DNA from: Pseudonocardia sp. TRM90224 | Lineage (GTDB): Bacteria > Actinomycetota > Actinomycetes > Mycobacteriales > Pseudonocardiaceae | DNA: 64,000 bases | Assembly (NCBI RefSeq): GCF_021245725.1 | Contig: NZ_JAJGSX010000007.1 | Coordinates: 310,001-374,000 of the forward strand | Direction of reading: 5' to 3' | Shown here: in pieces, positions 44,368-52,132 of the stretch | How the letters are laid out: every line of letters starts with the position of its first letter | How positions within the stretch are numbered: position 1 is the first letter of the stretch | Notes under the pieces: generated by a model | The model's input: only the letters and a program-made list of their open reading frames with translations | Told to the model about the DNA's origin: nothing | The model's database searches: none | Made by a program: the position numbers and the translations under genes

Positions 44368-46533
44368 ATGACGGCAGCTGTGCGCGCGTCCTCGGCGGCC
44401 GCCGGGGTGGTTGCCGGTGCCGCACTGTGTGTGCTTGCTGCTGGCGCGTTCGCGCTGCCGTGGTGGCACGGCCCGACGGTGGCGCTGCTCGTCGACGGCC
44501 CGAGCGCGGCGATCGACCCGCTGCCGCTGGCCGGATGGGCGGTGGCGGGGTGGACCCGCACCGCCGCGGTGGCCGTGCTGGCCCTGGCCGCGCTCGTCGC
44601 CGTGTCCCTGCGCCGGCGGCTCCCGCAGATCCTGCCCGCGGTTGCCGTCGTCGCCGCCGGGACGGCCGCGGCGACGGTCGGTGTGCTGGGCTTCGCCGAC
44701 CGCGGGCCGGCGAGCGCGGCGGGGGCGTGGATCGCCGTGGTCGCGGGGATCGCCGCGGTGCTGCTCGTGGTCGTGCGCAGCATCCGGCTGGTGGCGGTCG
44801 TCGCCGTGGCAGCTCTGGTCGTGGTGCTGCTCCCCGGTGCGCGCGCCGCACACACGGAGGGCCCGTTCGTGCGGATCGACGCCGTGCCGGCGGACCAGCT
44901 CGGCACGGTCGACGGGGCCGCGGCCGCTCTCACCGCCACGGGCGTCTCGGTCGTCGACGCCGCCGGACGGGCCACGCTCGTCGCCGCGCTGCAGGAACGC
45001 GGTGGCACCGTCCTCGGGATCGCCGGGCGCCGGGTGGCGCGGTGGGTCGCCGCCGACACCGTCGTCATCGCCGGGCTCGACCCGGGCGACCCGGTCTGGG
45101 TGACCGTGCGCGACGTCGGCGCGGCGGGGCCCGTCGGCGCCGACGGGACGCTGTGGCTGCGCGCGGTGGGCGATCCGGCCGGCGCGATCCGCAGCCTGAA
45201 CCTCGCCGCCTACGACGGCGAGCAGGCGCTGGCTGCGGCGTACCTGCCGGTGGTCACGATCGCCGTGCCGGGTGGTGTGCAGGCGATCAACGCCGCCACG
45301 CTCTTCCCCACGAAGACGGGCGGGCTGCGGTTCGCCGAGCAGGAGGTGGGCTACCGGCTGGAACGCGTCGAGCCGACCCCGGACAGCGCGATCGTGCGGC
45401 ATCTCGCCGGCGGCGCGGATCCCACCTGCGGGGCGAGCCGGACGGCGACGGACGCGTTCCTGGCGCGTTCCGGCCCGGTTGCGGTCGACGCCGACGGCGG
45501 TATCTGGTTCGCGGTCGACCGCGAAGGCCGCGACACGCTCGCCCGCCTCGGCCCGGACGGCGTGCTGCGGGCGGTGCCGGCGCCGGTGCCGGGGCGGGTG
45601 CACGCGCTGGTGGCGACCGCCGACGGGGCGATCGTGCTCATCGCCGTGGCGGATGCGGGGCCGGTGCTCTGGCGGCTGCCCGCAGCCGGGGCGGCGCTGG
45701 CCGACCTGCCACCGACGCCGGAAGAATGCATCCCCGCTCCCCCGCAGGTCGGACCAGGCGTCACGCTCGTGCCCGTCGGCAACAGTGCGAGCGACGCGCT
45801 CGGCGTGCCGCTCGGCGTCGACGGGCGGTGGGCGAGCGGGCGGCGCGGCGGCCTGACCCCGATCGAGGCCGTAGTGCCGGGCGAGCGGGTGCCGCTCGGG
45901 ACGCGCAACGACGGGGAGCTCGATCGCTTGCAACCCGACGGCGTCGGGGGCGTCTGGTGGGTCGAGCGGGTCGCCGGCACGACCTTCCAGCTCGTGCACG
46001 GCACACCGAACGCCGTCGAGCAGCGGTTCCCGCCGGTCGAGCTGCCGGAGCCGTTCAGGCTGGTCACCGACCTGTCGGGGCAGCCGCCGCTGGCGGCGAC
46101 CCCGCGCGGCGCCCTCCGGATCAGCGAGGGAGCGGTGAGCACGGTCGTGCCCGGCGACGTCCGCGGCGGCGTCGTGCGGGCCGGTGGGCGTGGATGGCTG
46201 CTCGTCGACGGCCGGCTGGTCGCGACCGACGGCAACCGGGTGGTCGGCCCGGTCGTCGACGCCGGGGAACGCAATGGCGACACCACACCGATCGCGGTGC
46301 AGCTCGCCCGCGGCGTCGCGCCCGATCGGCTCGCGCTGCCGCGCGCCACCGTCGGGCTCGACGGCAATGGGCGCGCTGTCGTCGTCGCCGACGGGGTGGT
46401 GCTGGCCGTCGACGATGCCGGTGGTGTGCGGGTCGTCGCGCAGGACCAGCGGCTCGGCCCCACGTACGCGGTGGAGGGCGGGCTGGTCGTCCACAAGGAC
46501 GGGACGTTGCTGCGCGTGGACCTGCCTGGCTGA
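44368..46533 (+). CDS. unknown membrane-anchored beta-propeller-like protein
   Basis: A 721-residue protein not matched to any family I know. It begins with four hydrophobic helices (about 8-36, 48-76, 88-112, 118-158), then about 560 residues predicted outside. The outer part is strand-rich, with repeats such as AVDADGGIWFAVDREGRDTLARLG (split) and DGVGGVWWVERVAG that recall NHL/beta-propeller blades. Two cysteines (C in ADPTCGASR and EECIPAPP) could bond. It is a single plus-strand gene in a minus-strand region and ends in a perfect 26-bp hairpin. Confidence 0.7.
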   Translation: MTAAVRASSAAAGVVAGAALCVLAAGAFALPWWHGPTVALLVDGPSAAIDPLPLAGWAVAGWTRTAAVAVLALAALVAVSLRRRLPQILPAVAVVAAGTAAATVGVLGFADRGPASAAGAWIAVVAGIAAVLLVVVRSIRLVAVVAVAALVVVLLPGARAAHTEGPFVRIDAVPADQLGTVDGAAAALTATGVSVVDAAGRATLVAALQERGGTVLGIAGRRVARWVAADTVVIAGLDPGDPVWVTVRDVGAAGPVGADGTLWLRAVGDPAGAIRSLNLAAYDGEQALAAAYLPVVTIAVPGGVQAINAATLFPTKTGGLRFAEQEVGYRLERVEPTPDSAIVRHLAGGADPTCGASRTATDAFLARSGPVAVDADGGIWFAVDREGRDTLARLGPDGVLRAVPAPVPGRVHALVATADGAIVLIAVADAGPVLWRLPAAGAALADLPPTPEECIPAPPQVGPGVTLVPVGNSASDALGVPLGVDGRWASGRRGGLTPIEAVVPGERVPLGTRNDGELDRLQPDGVGGVWWVERVAGTTFQLVHGTPNAVEQRFPPVELPEPFRLVTDLSGQPPLAATPRGALRISEGAVSTVVPGDVRGGVVRAGGRGWLLVDGRLVATDGNRVVGPVVDAGERNGDTTPIAVQLARGVAPDRLALPRATVGLDGNGRAVVVADGVVLAVDDAGGVRVVAQDQRLGPTYAVEGGLVVHKDGTLLRVDLPG

Positions 46534-46536
46534 AAG

Positions 46537-46600
46537 TTCCCCACCGTTTTGCCAACCTGCACGGGTCCCAGGGTGTGCAGGTTGGCAAAACGGTGGGGAA
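46537..46600. repeat. 26-bp perfect inverted repeat between convergent genes
   Basis: Arms 46537-46562 (TTCCCCACCGTTTTGCCAAC and six more bases) and 46575-46600 are exact reverse complements, around a 12-nt loop. The left arm starts 4 nt after the stop of the membrane protein gene and the right arm ends 16 nt before the TspO-like stop. It is likely a bidirectional terminator or a mobile-type palindrome. The sequence has no similarity to the 59-bp elements. Confidence 0.85.
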
Positions 46601-46615
46601 GTTGCGGGCTGGGCC

Positions 46616-47407
46616 CTAGCCCCAGGCGGCGCGGGGTGGGTTGCCCGCGGCGGAGATGCGGCGGGCGATCGCGACGAGCACGACGACGATCGCGGCAGCG
46701 CCGGTGACGACCACCGCGGCGGGCGGCTCGTTGAGCGAGATGCCGATCAGGCCCCAGATCGCGGCGATGGCGTAGGCGACGACCGCGGTGCCGGAGAGCA
46801 CCACCCACGCCATGATCACCGTCACCGCGGCGAGCACCACGACGGCGGCGACGACGGCGATCGCGTTGTCGCTCGGCAGGCCGATCGCGGCACCGCTCGC
46901 GGCCGTGCCGACGACGATCGCGACCGACACCCAACCGGCGTACAGCGCGACGGGCGTGCGCAGGAAGAGGCGTTCCGTGCGGTCGGCTGCCGGCTCCTTG
47001 CTCAACCGTCCGAAGACCACGGCGACGCTGACCGTCAGCACGATCAGCACCAGCTCTGCCAGCAGCACCGAGCGGGCGCCGAACGCCAGCATCCAGACGG
47101 TGTTGCACACGGCGGCGAGCACCATCCACCAGCCCGTCCTGCGGTGGATCTCCCGGCCCCGCTGCGCAGGCAGAAGCTGGTAGATCGCGTGCACGAGCAG
47201 TCCGGCGTAGATCGGCAGCCAGATCGCGAACGCCCACGAGGCCGGCAACAACGGCGTGGGATAGGAGATGGCGACCGCGCCGATCGACGCCCCCGTCACC
47301 CCACTCCCGACGAGACCCGCTACCGCGACCTGCACGATGGCCAACACGATCACCGCGTAGCTGCGCACGCGATCGATTACGGTGGGGCGCTGCGACGTGA
47401 CCGTCAT
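46616..47407 (-). CDS. TspO/MBR-like tryptophan-rich membrane protein
   Basis: A 263-residue protein with seven or eight membrane helices. The N-terminal half resembles TspO/MBR: SWAFAIWLPIYAGLLVHAIYQLLP (split, about 55-79) with FAIW and YQLLP, and VCNTVWMLAFGA (about 98-109). Typical TspO is 160 residues, and this one carries extra helices, as do other actinobacterial relatives. TspO binds tetrapyrroles. The function here is unproven. The ATG at 47407 was chosen over a 36-nt extension. Confidence 0.62.
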   Translation of the reverse strand: MTVTSQRPTVIDRVRSYAVIVLAIVQVAVAGLVGSGVTGASIGAVAISYPTPLLPASWAFAIWLPIYAGLLVHAIYQLLPAQRGREIHRRTGWWMVLAAVCNTVWMLAFGARSVLLAELVLIVLTVSVAVVFGRLSKEPAADRTERLFLRTPVALYAGWVSVAIVVGTAASGAAIGLPSDNAIAVVAAVVVLAAVTVIMAWVVLSGTAVVAYAIAAIWGLIGISLNEPPAAVVVTGAAAIVVVLVAIARRISAAGNPPRAAWG

Positions 47408-47473
47408 GGCTCCATCATCGACCCGCCGGGTCGGTGCTGCCACAAGGATCGCCCGACGAGGCCAACCACACAG

Positions 47474-47698
47474 TCAGCGGCAACCTGACCGCGCTTGGAC
47501 GAGGCTCTCCATGAGGCGCGCCGCGTTGGCCGGCGACCGCAGGAGGTGAGCGGTCTCCTCCAGGGCGTCGAAGTCCGGCTTCGCGATGAGGACCGCGGCG
47601 CCGCGTGGCGAGATGATCTCCACGGGCGTCCGGTCGTCGTTCACCTGCTCGATCAGCGCGGACAGGTGCCGGCGCGCCTCGCTCGCGGTGATGGCCAT
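47474..47698 (-). CDS. Phd/YefM family antitoxin (solitary)
   Basis: A 74-residue antitoxin with the YefM fold: MAITASEARRHLSALIEQVN, then RTPVEIISPRGAAVLIAKPDFDAL and LLRSPANAARL. Intact YefM proteins are about 85 residues; this one is cut short after LMESLVQARSG. A YoeB or RelE toxin should follow, but the 66 bp to the TspO start contain no toxin frame. The ATG has a good AGGAGAG site. It may be a relic or act on a toxin elsewhere. Confidence 0.8.
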   Translation of the reverse strand: MAITASEARRHLSALIEQVNDDRTPVEIISPRGAAVLIAKPDFDALEETAHLLRSPANAARLMESLVQARSGCR

Positions 47699-47878
47699 GG
47701 CGGCTCTCCTCTGGTCTGAAGGTTTGCTTCCACTCGGCGCCCGGGTCGTGATGCCGGCCGACTTGCGGGTGCTGGTGGCTGTCGCGCAACCATCACCACC
47801 CGCAACTCAAGTGGGCGCCCCGGTTCGACGAGCGTCTCACGCGTATCTGGCCGGCCGGGATGTGTGCGTTGCGCGCAC

Positions 47879-47937
47879 GAGGGCAGCAAAGCCACTTTCC
47901 GGCCCTCACAGGGCAGGAAAGTGGCTTTCCTGCCCTC
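47879..47937. repeat. 59-bp paired-palindrome element, copy B
   Basis: Two 29-mers (47879-47907 and 47909-47937) with one base between form an inverted pair: the left holds the CCA loop, the right the TGG loop. The right 29-mer has 11-bp perfect arms (GGGCAGGAAAG). It lies 92 nt downstream of the ABC permease stop, in the 331-bp gap between YefM and the permease, which holds no other feature that I see. Confidence 0.88.
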
Positions 47938-48029
47938 CCTCGACCCCAGCGTGAGCTGCGCGGTCACAGTCACGCACCCAGCCCGCAGGCGCCCGCTCTC
48001 CCCTGGGCACCCAGGGTGCGCCGGGGCCG

Positions 48030-48845
48030 CTACTTCAGCAGCAGCACGTCGAGCCGCCGTGCGGCCACCGCCACTCCGAGCACGATCATCACGGCGAAGT
48101 AGGCGACGTGCACGAGCATGCCCGGGCCGACGAGCCCGGTGGTGAGGCCGCGCATCAGCTCGACGGCGTGGTAGAGCGGCAGGCACTCGACCACGACCTG
48201 CAGCCAACGCGGGTACACCGAGAGCGGGAAGAACGTGGTGGAGAACAGGAACATCGGCATGATCACGAGCGTGACCAGGTCGAAGTCCTGCCACGAGCGC
48301 AGGTACGACGTCGCCGCCATCCCGACCGCGGCGAACGCGAACGCCACCACCAGCGCCGCCGGCAGCGCCAGCAGCGCCCACGGCGAGACGAGCAGTCCGG
48401 ACCCGCCCATCACCGCGAGGAACCCGAGCGCGTAGAGCCCGCCGCGCAGCAAGGCCCAGCCGATCTCGCCGAGCGCGACGTCGACCGGGCCGAGCGGGGT
48501 GGCGAGCATGGCGTCGTACAGCCGCGCGTACTTGAGCTTGAAGAAGACGTTGAAGGTGGAGTCGAACACCGCGCCGTTCATGGCCGATGCCGCGAGCAGG
48601 CCGGGCGCGATGAACGCGATGTAGCTGATCGGGCTGCCGTCGGGGCCGGGCAGCGGTCCCACCATCGACCCGAGCCCCTGGCCCATCGCGACCAGGTAGA
48701 AGACCGGCTCGAAGAAGCCCGAGAAGAACGCCATCCACGCCCTGCGGGCCGCGGTGGCCGAGCGCAGCAGCAGCATCCGGGACCGCCCCGCGTAGCTGCC
48801 GCCCGGCAGCAGCCGCAGCGCGAAGGGGGTCTCGAGCGCGCTCAC
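48030..48845 (-). CDS. ABC-2 type exporter permease
   Basis: A 271-residue membrane component with six helices. FEPVFYLVAMGQGLGSMVG, PGLLAASAMNGAVFDSTFNVFFKLKYARLYD (both split across helices) and the PLSVYPRWLQVVVECLPLYHAVELMRGL segment belong to the NodJ/ABC-2 family. The start GTG at 48845 overlaps the upstream permease stop (GTGA). It is the last gene of the unit starting at the FAD oxidoreductase, ending at repeat element B. Confidence 0.88.
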   Translation of the reverse strand: MSALETPFALRLLPGGSYAGRSRMLLLRSATAARRAWMAFFSGFFEPVFYLVAMGQGLGSMVGPLPGPDGSPISYIAFIAPGLLAASAMNGAVFDSTFNVFFKLKYARLYDAMLATPLGPVDVALGEIGWALLRGGLYALGFLAVMGGSGLLVSPWALLALPAALVVAFAFAAVGMAATSYLRSWQDFDLVTLVIMPMFLFSTTFFPLSVYPRWLQVVVECLPLYHAVELMRGLTTGLVGPGMLVHVAYFAVMIVLGVAVAARRLDVLLLK

Positions 48846-49669
48846 GGGGCCAACCGCCGCGTGAACAGGCGCGTCGCGCCGAACACACCGATCGCGACCA
48901 GCAGCAGCAGATAGGCGGTGTGGCCCAGCGCGGCGAGCGGCACCCACCGGTCGAGCGCGGCAGCGCGGGCCAGCTCGGTGCCGTGCCAGAGCGGCGAGAT
49001 CCACGTGAGCGGCTGGACCCAGCCGGGCAGCCGGTCGACCGGGAAGAACGTGCCCGAGAACAGCGTCATCGGCAGGATCACGAACCGGAAGAGCGCGCTG
49101 AACGCGGTGCCCTCGTTCTTGACGGTCGCGGCGTAGGTCGTCACCAGCGCGCACACCGCGGCGCAGGTGAGCACCGCGGCCAGCAACGCGACGATCACTC
49201 CGGCGCTGGCGACCCCGCCGGCCAGCGCGATCACCCCGACGAACACCGCGCCCGTCGCGAGGTTCTTGAGGCAGACCCAGCCGAGGTGCCCCAGCGCCAC
49301 CTGGGCCGGCGTGATCGGACCCGCCACCATCGCGTGGTACATGCGCTGCCACTTGAAGCCGGAGAGCACGGGGTAGGTCGACTCGAACGCCGCGCTCTGC
49401 GCGGCGGACACCGCAAGCAGCGCCGGAGCGAGCCACACCAGGTAGGAGACCCCGCCGGTGGTCTCCGCGGTGCCCGCCCGGCCCTGGAGCAGCGCGCCGA
49501 ACCCGACCCCGAAGGCGAGCAGGAAGAGCAGCGGCTGCAGCACGGACGACACCACGGTCGAGCGCCAGTTGCGCCGGTACCACGTGAGGAAGTGCTCCCC
49601 GACCATTAGCACGCCCAAGGCGAACCCGGGCGCACGCGCGACGCTCGTACTCATCGGTCTCGTACTCAT
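48842..49669 (-). CDS. ABC-2 type exporter permease
   Basis: A 275-residue permease with six helices, related to its downstream partner and probably forming a heterodimer. YLVWLAPALLAVSAAQSAAFESTYPVL and WISPLWHGTELARA are NodJ-like motifs (each under 30 residues, seen at about 75-100 and 210-225). ATG at 49669 or 49654. It follows the ATPase by 13 nt. Confidence 0.88.
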   Translation of the reverse strand: MSTRPMSTSVARAPGFALGVLMVGEHFLTWYRRNWRSTVVSSVLQPLLFLLAFGVGFGALLQGRAGTAETTGGVSYLVWLAPALLAVSAAQSAAFESTYPVLSGFKWQRMYHAMVAGPITPAQVALGHLGWVCLKNLATGAVFVGVIALAGGVASAGVIVALLAAVLTCAAVCALVTTYAATVKNEGTAFSALFRFVILPMTLFSGTFFPVDRLPGWVQPLTWISPLWHGTELARAAALDRWVPLAALGHTAYLLLLVAIGVFGATRLFTRRLAP

Positions 49670-49682
49670 CGGTTCGCCCCCG

Positions 49683-50630
49683 TCAATCCACCAGGGTGCG
49701 GCCGGTCAGCGAGAGGAAGACGTCCTCCAGCGACGAGCGCCGCACCAGCGCGGAGAGCGGCCGGTGGCCGGCGCGCGCCACCTCGGCCTGGGCGCGCTCG
49801 CCGTCGGCCGTGTAGAGCAGCAGCCGGTCGGGAAGCGACTCGACCCGCTCGACGAGCGGCGCCAGCACCTCCGGTTCGGGCCGTGCCTCCGGGGCGAACC
49901 GCAGCTCCAGCACCTCGCGGGTGGCGTGGCGCTCGATCAGCTCGGCGGGCGAACCCTCGGCGACGATCACGCCGTGGTCCATCACGACGAGCCGGTCGCA
50001 CAGCTGCTCGGCCTCGTCCATGTAGTGGGTGGTGATGATCTGCGTGACGCCCTCGCGCTTGAGCCGGTAGAGCCGCTCCCACAGCAGGTGGCGGGCCTGC
50101 GGGTCGAGGCCCGTGGTCGGCTCGTCGAGCAGGAGCAGTTCCGGGTCGTTCACCAGCGAGCGCGCGATCGTGAGCCGCCGTTTCATGCCACCGGAGAGCG
50201 GCTCGACGGGGTCGTCCGCGCGCTCGGTGAGCTGCGCGAACGCCAGCAGCTCCCGCGCCTTCTCCCGCACGTGCGCCCGCGGGAGCCCGAAGTAGCGGCC
50301 GTAGATCTCGAGGTTCTGCCGGACGCTGAGCTCGGCATCGAGGTTGTCGAGCTGCGGCACGACGCCGATGCGGGCCCGGATCCGCGGCCCGTCGCGGCCG
50401 GGGTCCATCCCCAGCACCTGCAGCTCACCCCCGGTGCGGGGCGACACGCAGGCGATCATCCGCATGGCCGACGACTTGCCGGCGCCGTTGGGGCCGAGGA
50501 AGCCGAACACCTCGCCGCGCGCGACGTCGACATCGATGCCGCGCACCGCCTCGATGGCGCCGAAGCGCTTGTACAGCCCCCGCGCCTGGACCAGTCCGTC
50601 AGCCACGGAGGGGACGGTAGCCGGGGGCAC
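49683..50630 (-). CDS. ABC exporter ATP-binding protein (NodI/DrrA-like)
   Basis: A 315-residue ATPase with Walker A GPNGAGKSS (about 46-54), signature LSGGMKRRL (about 143-151) and Walker B LLLLDEPTTGLD. Its C-terminal 90 residues are the extension common in DrrA/NodI exporters. Two GTG starts are possible (50630, 50606). It energises the two downstream permeases. The FAD oxidoreductase lies 30 nt upstream, so all four form one operon. Confidence 0.92.
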   Translation of the reverse strand: MPPATVPSVADGLVQARGLYKRFGAIEAVRGIDVDVARGEVFGFLGPNGAGKSSAMRMIACVSPRTGGELQVLGMDPGRDGPRIRARIGVVPQLDNLDAELSVRQNLEIYGRYFGLPRAHVREKARELLAFAQLTERADDPVEPLSGGMKRRLTIARSLVNDPELLLLDEPTTGLDPQARHLLWERLYRLKREGVTQIITTHYMDEAEQLCDRLVVMDHGVIVAEGSPAELIERHATREVLELRFAPEARPEPEVLAPLVERVESLPDRLLLYTADGERAQAEVARAGHRPLSALVRRSSLEDVFLSLTGRTLVD

Positions 50631-50660
50631 CGACAGAACGCTTGGACGAAAAGGAACTGG

Positions 50661-51983
50661 TCAGGCGAGGACGGGGAAGTTGGAGCGGAGCACGCCGTGC
50701 GGGTCGCGGGCCCGCTTGACGTCCCGCAGCCGGGCGAGCGCCGCACCGGGGAACGCCGCGGCCGCCCGCTCGCCGGGGGCGAGCATCGTGAACGGCTTGC
50801 GCCCCGTCGTGACGGGCCGCAGCGCCGCGGCGAGCTCCGACTGGCGCTCCCCGATCGCCGCCGCGACGTCCGGGGCCGTGGGGATGCCGAACATGTAGAC
50901 GAGGTGCTGCTCGGTGAAGCCGCCCGTGGCACCGCCGTCCGGTGCGGGGCGGCCCAACGCCCCGCCGAGCTGGCGCAGCTGCACGCTCAGCAGCGGCGCG
51001 ATCGGCCGGTCCAGCAGCGCGGCGGCCGCAGCGTCGTCCAGCTCGCCCAGCAGCTCGGTGCGGGACCGGCCGGGGCTGGGGTCGAGCGGCTCCGCGCAGA
51101 TGCTGCCAAGCTCGGCAACGGGCAGCATCCGGCGTCCGTCCGCGGTGCGCCCGGCCACCTCGTCGAACGGCTTCAGCAGCGCGGCGCCCTCCGCGGCGGA
51201 ACCGAGGTGGGTCACGTCGACGGCGACGGCGGGGGCGCCGCCGAACGCGGAGAAGTCGAGGAGGTCCAGCCATACGGTCAGCTCGTCCGGCGCGGACGCG
51301 GTGACCGTCCGGTAGACGTCCAGGAGCTCGGCCGCGCGGTCGGCCGGCCACATCATGCGGCCGCCGTAGAGCTGTGGAGCCGGCTTCAGCTCGAACTCCA
51401 CCGCCGTGACGACCGCGAGGTCGCCACCGCCGCCCCGCAACGCCCAGAACAGCTCGGCGTCGGACTCGGCGGAGACGCGCGCTGTCGCACCGTCGGCCGT
51501 CACGACGTCGAAGGAGCGCACGGCGTCGGCCGCGAGCCCGTACCGGCGGCTGAACCAGCTGAGCCCGCCGCCGAGGGTGTAGCCGACCACGCCGACGCCC
51601 GGCGAGCTGCCGGCGAGCCCGGTCAGGCCGTGCGGGCTCGCCGCAGCCAGCACCGCACCCCAGCGCACGCCCGCCCCGACCCGCGCGATCCGTTCCTGCG
51701 GGAGCACCTCGACGCCGTCGAGGGCGGCGGTGCGCAGCAGCACCACGCCGTCGACGTCGCCGGCGGCGCCGTGGCCCGTCGTCTGCGTGGTGACGGCCAG
51801 CCCGGCCAACCCGGCGCACCGTACGGCCGCCGCGACGTCCGCAGCGTCGGCGACGTCCACGACGGCACGCACCCGCTGGTCGATCGCGACGTTCCACGGC
51901 GTGCGCGCGGCGTCGAAGCCTGCGTCGCCCGGAACCAGCACCCGGCCGGTGATCGCTGCTCGGAGGTCCTTCTCGAATGTCAT
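50661..51983 (-). CDS. FAD-binding oxidoreductase, berberine bridge enzyme type
   Basis: A 440-residue PCMH/VAO-fold flavoenzyme. The FAD-linked histidine sits in TTQTTGHGAAG (about 65-75); the second covalent-link cysteine of the bicovalent type is replaced by serine in AGSSPGVGVVGYTLGGGLSW, implying single attachment. RGGGGDLAVVTAVEF and the BBE C-terminus (KRARDPHGVLRSNFP) fit. Such enzymes oxidise secondary metabolites. Linkage to an exporter suggests export of its product. The ATG at 51983 (MTFEKD) was preferred to 51998. Confidence 0.9.
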   Translation of the reverse strand: MTFEKDLRAAITGRVLVPGDAGFDAARTPWNVAIDQRVRAVVDVADAADVAAAVRCAGLAGLAVTTQTTGHGAAGDVDGVVLLRTAALDGVEVLPQERIARVGAGVRWGAVLAAASPHGLTGLAGSSPGVGVVGYTLGGGLSWFSRRYGLAADAVRSFDVVTADGATARVSAESDAELFWALRGGGGDLAVVTAVEFELKPAPQLYGGRMMWPADRAAELLDVYRTVTASAPDELTVWLDLLDFSAFGGAPAVAVDVTHLGSAAEGAALLKPFDEVAGRTADGRRMLPVAELGSICAEPLDPSPGRSRTELLGELDDAAAAALLDRPIAPLLSVQLRQLGGALGRPAPDGGATGGFTEQHLVYMFGIPTAPDVAAAIGERQSELAAALRPVTTGRKPFTMLAPGERAAAAFPGAALARLRDVKRARDPHGVLRSNFPVLA

Positions 51984-52043
51984 GGGAGAAGAGTGCAACG
52001 GCCGACTTGGACGTCACTTGGAGGCGGCCAGGTGCGGTGTGGG

Positions 52044-52102
52044 GAGGGCAGGAAAGCCACGTTCAGGCCCTGTGAGGGCAGGAAAGTGGCTTTCCTGCCC
52101 TC
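52044..52102. repeat. 59-bp paired-palindrome element, copy C
   Basis: Two 29-mers (52044-52072 and 52074-52102) separated by one base. The right one has 13-bp perfect arms around TGG, the longest of the family. The left is a decayed inverse copy with four differences from the right's reverse complement. It lies 30 nt downstream of the AfsR-like gene and about 60 nt before the FAD oxidoreductase start, both on the minus strand. Confidence 0.88.
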
Positions 52103-52132
52103 CAGCCGAAGGCGGGACGGGTCGTCGTGCGG

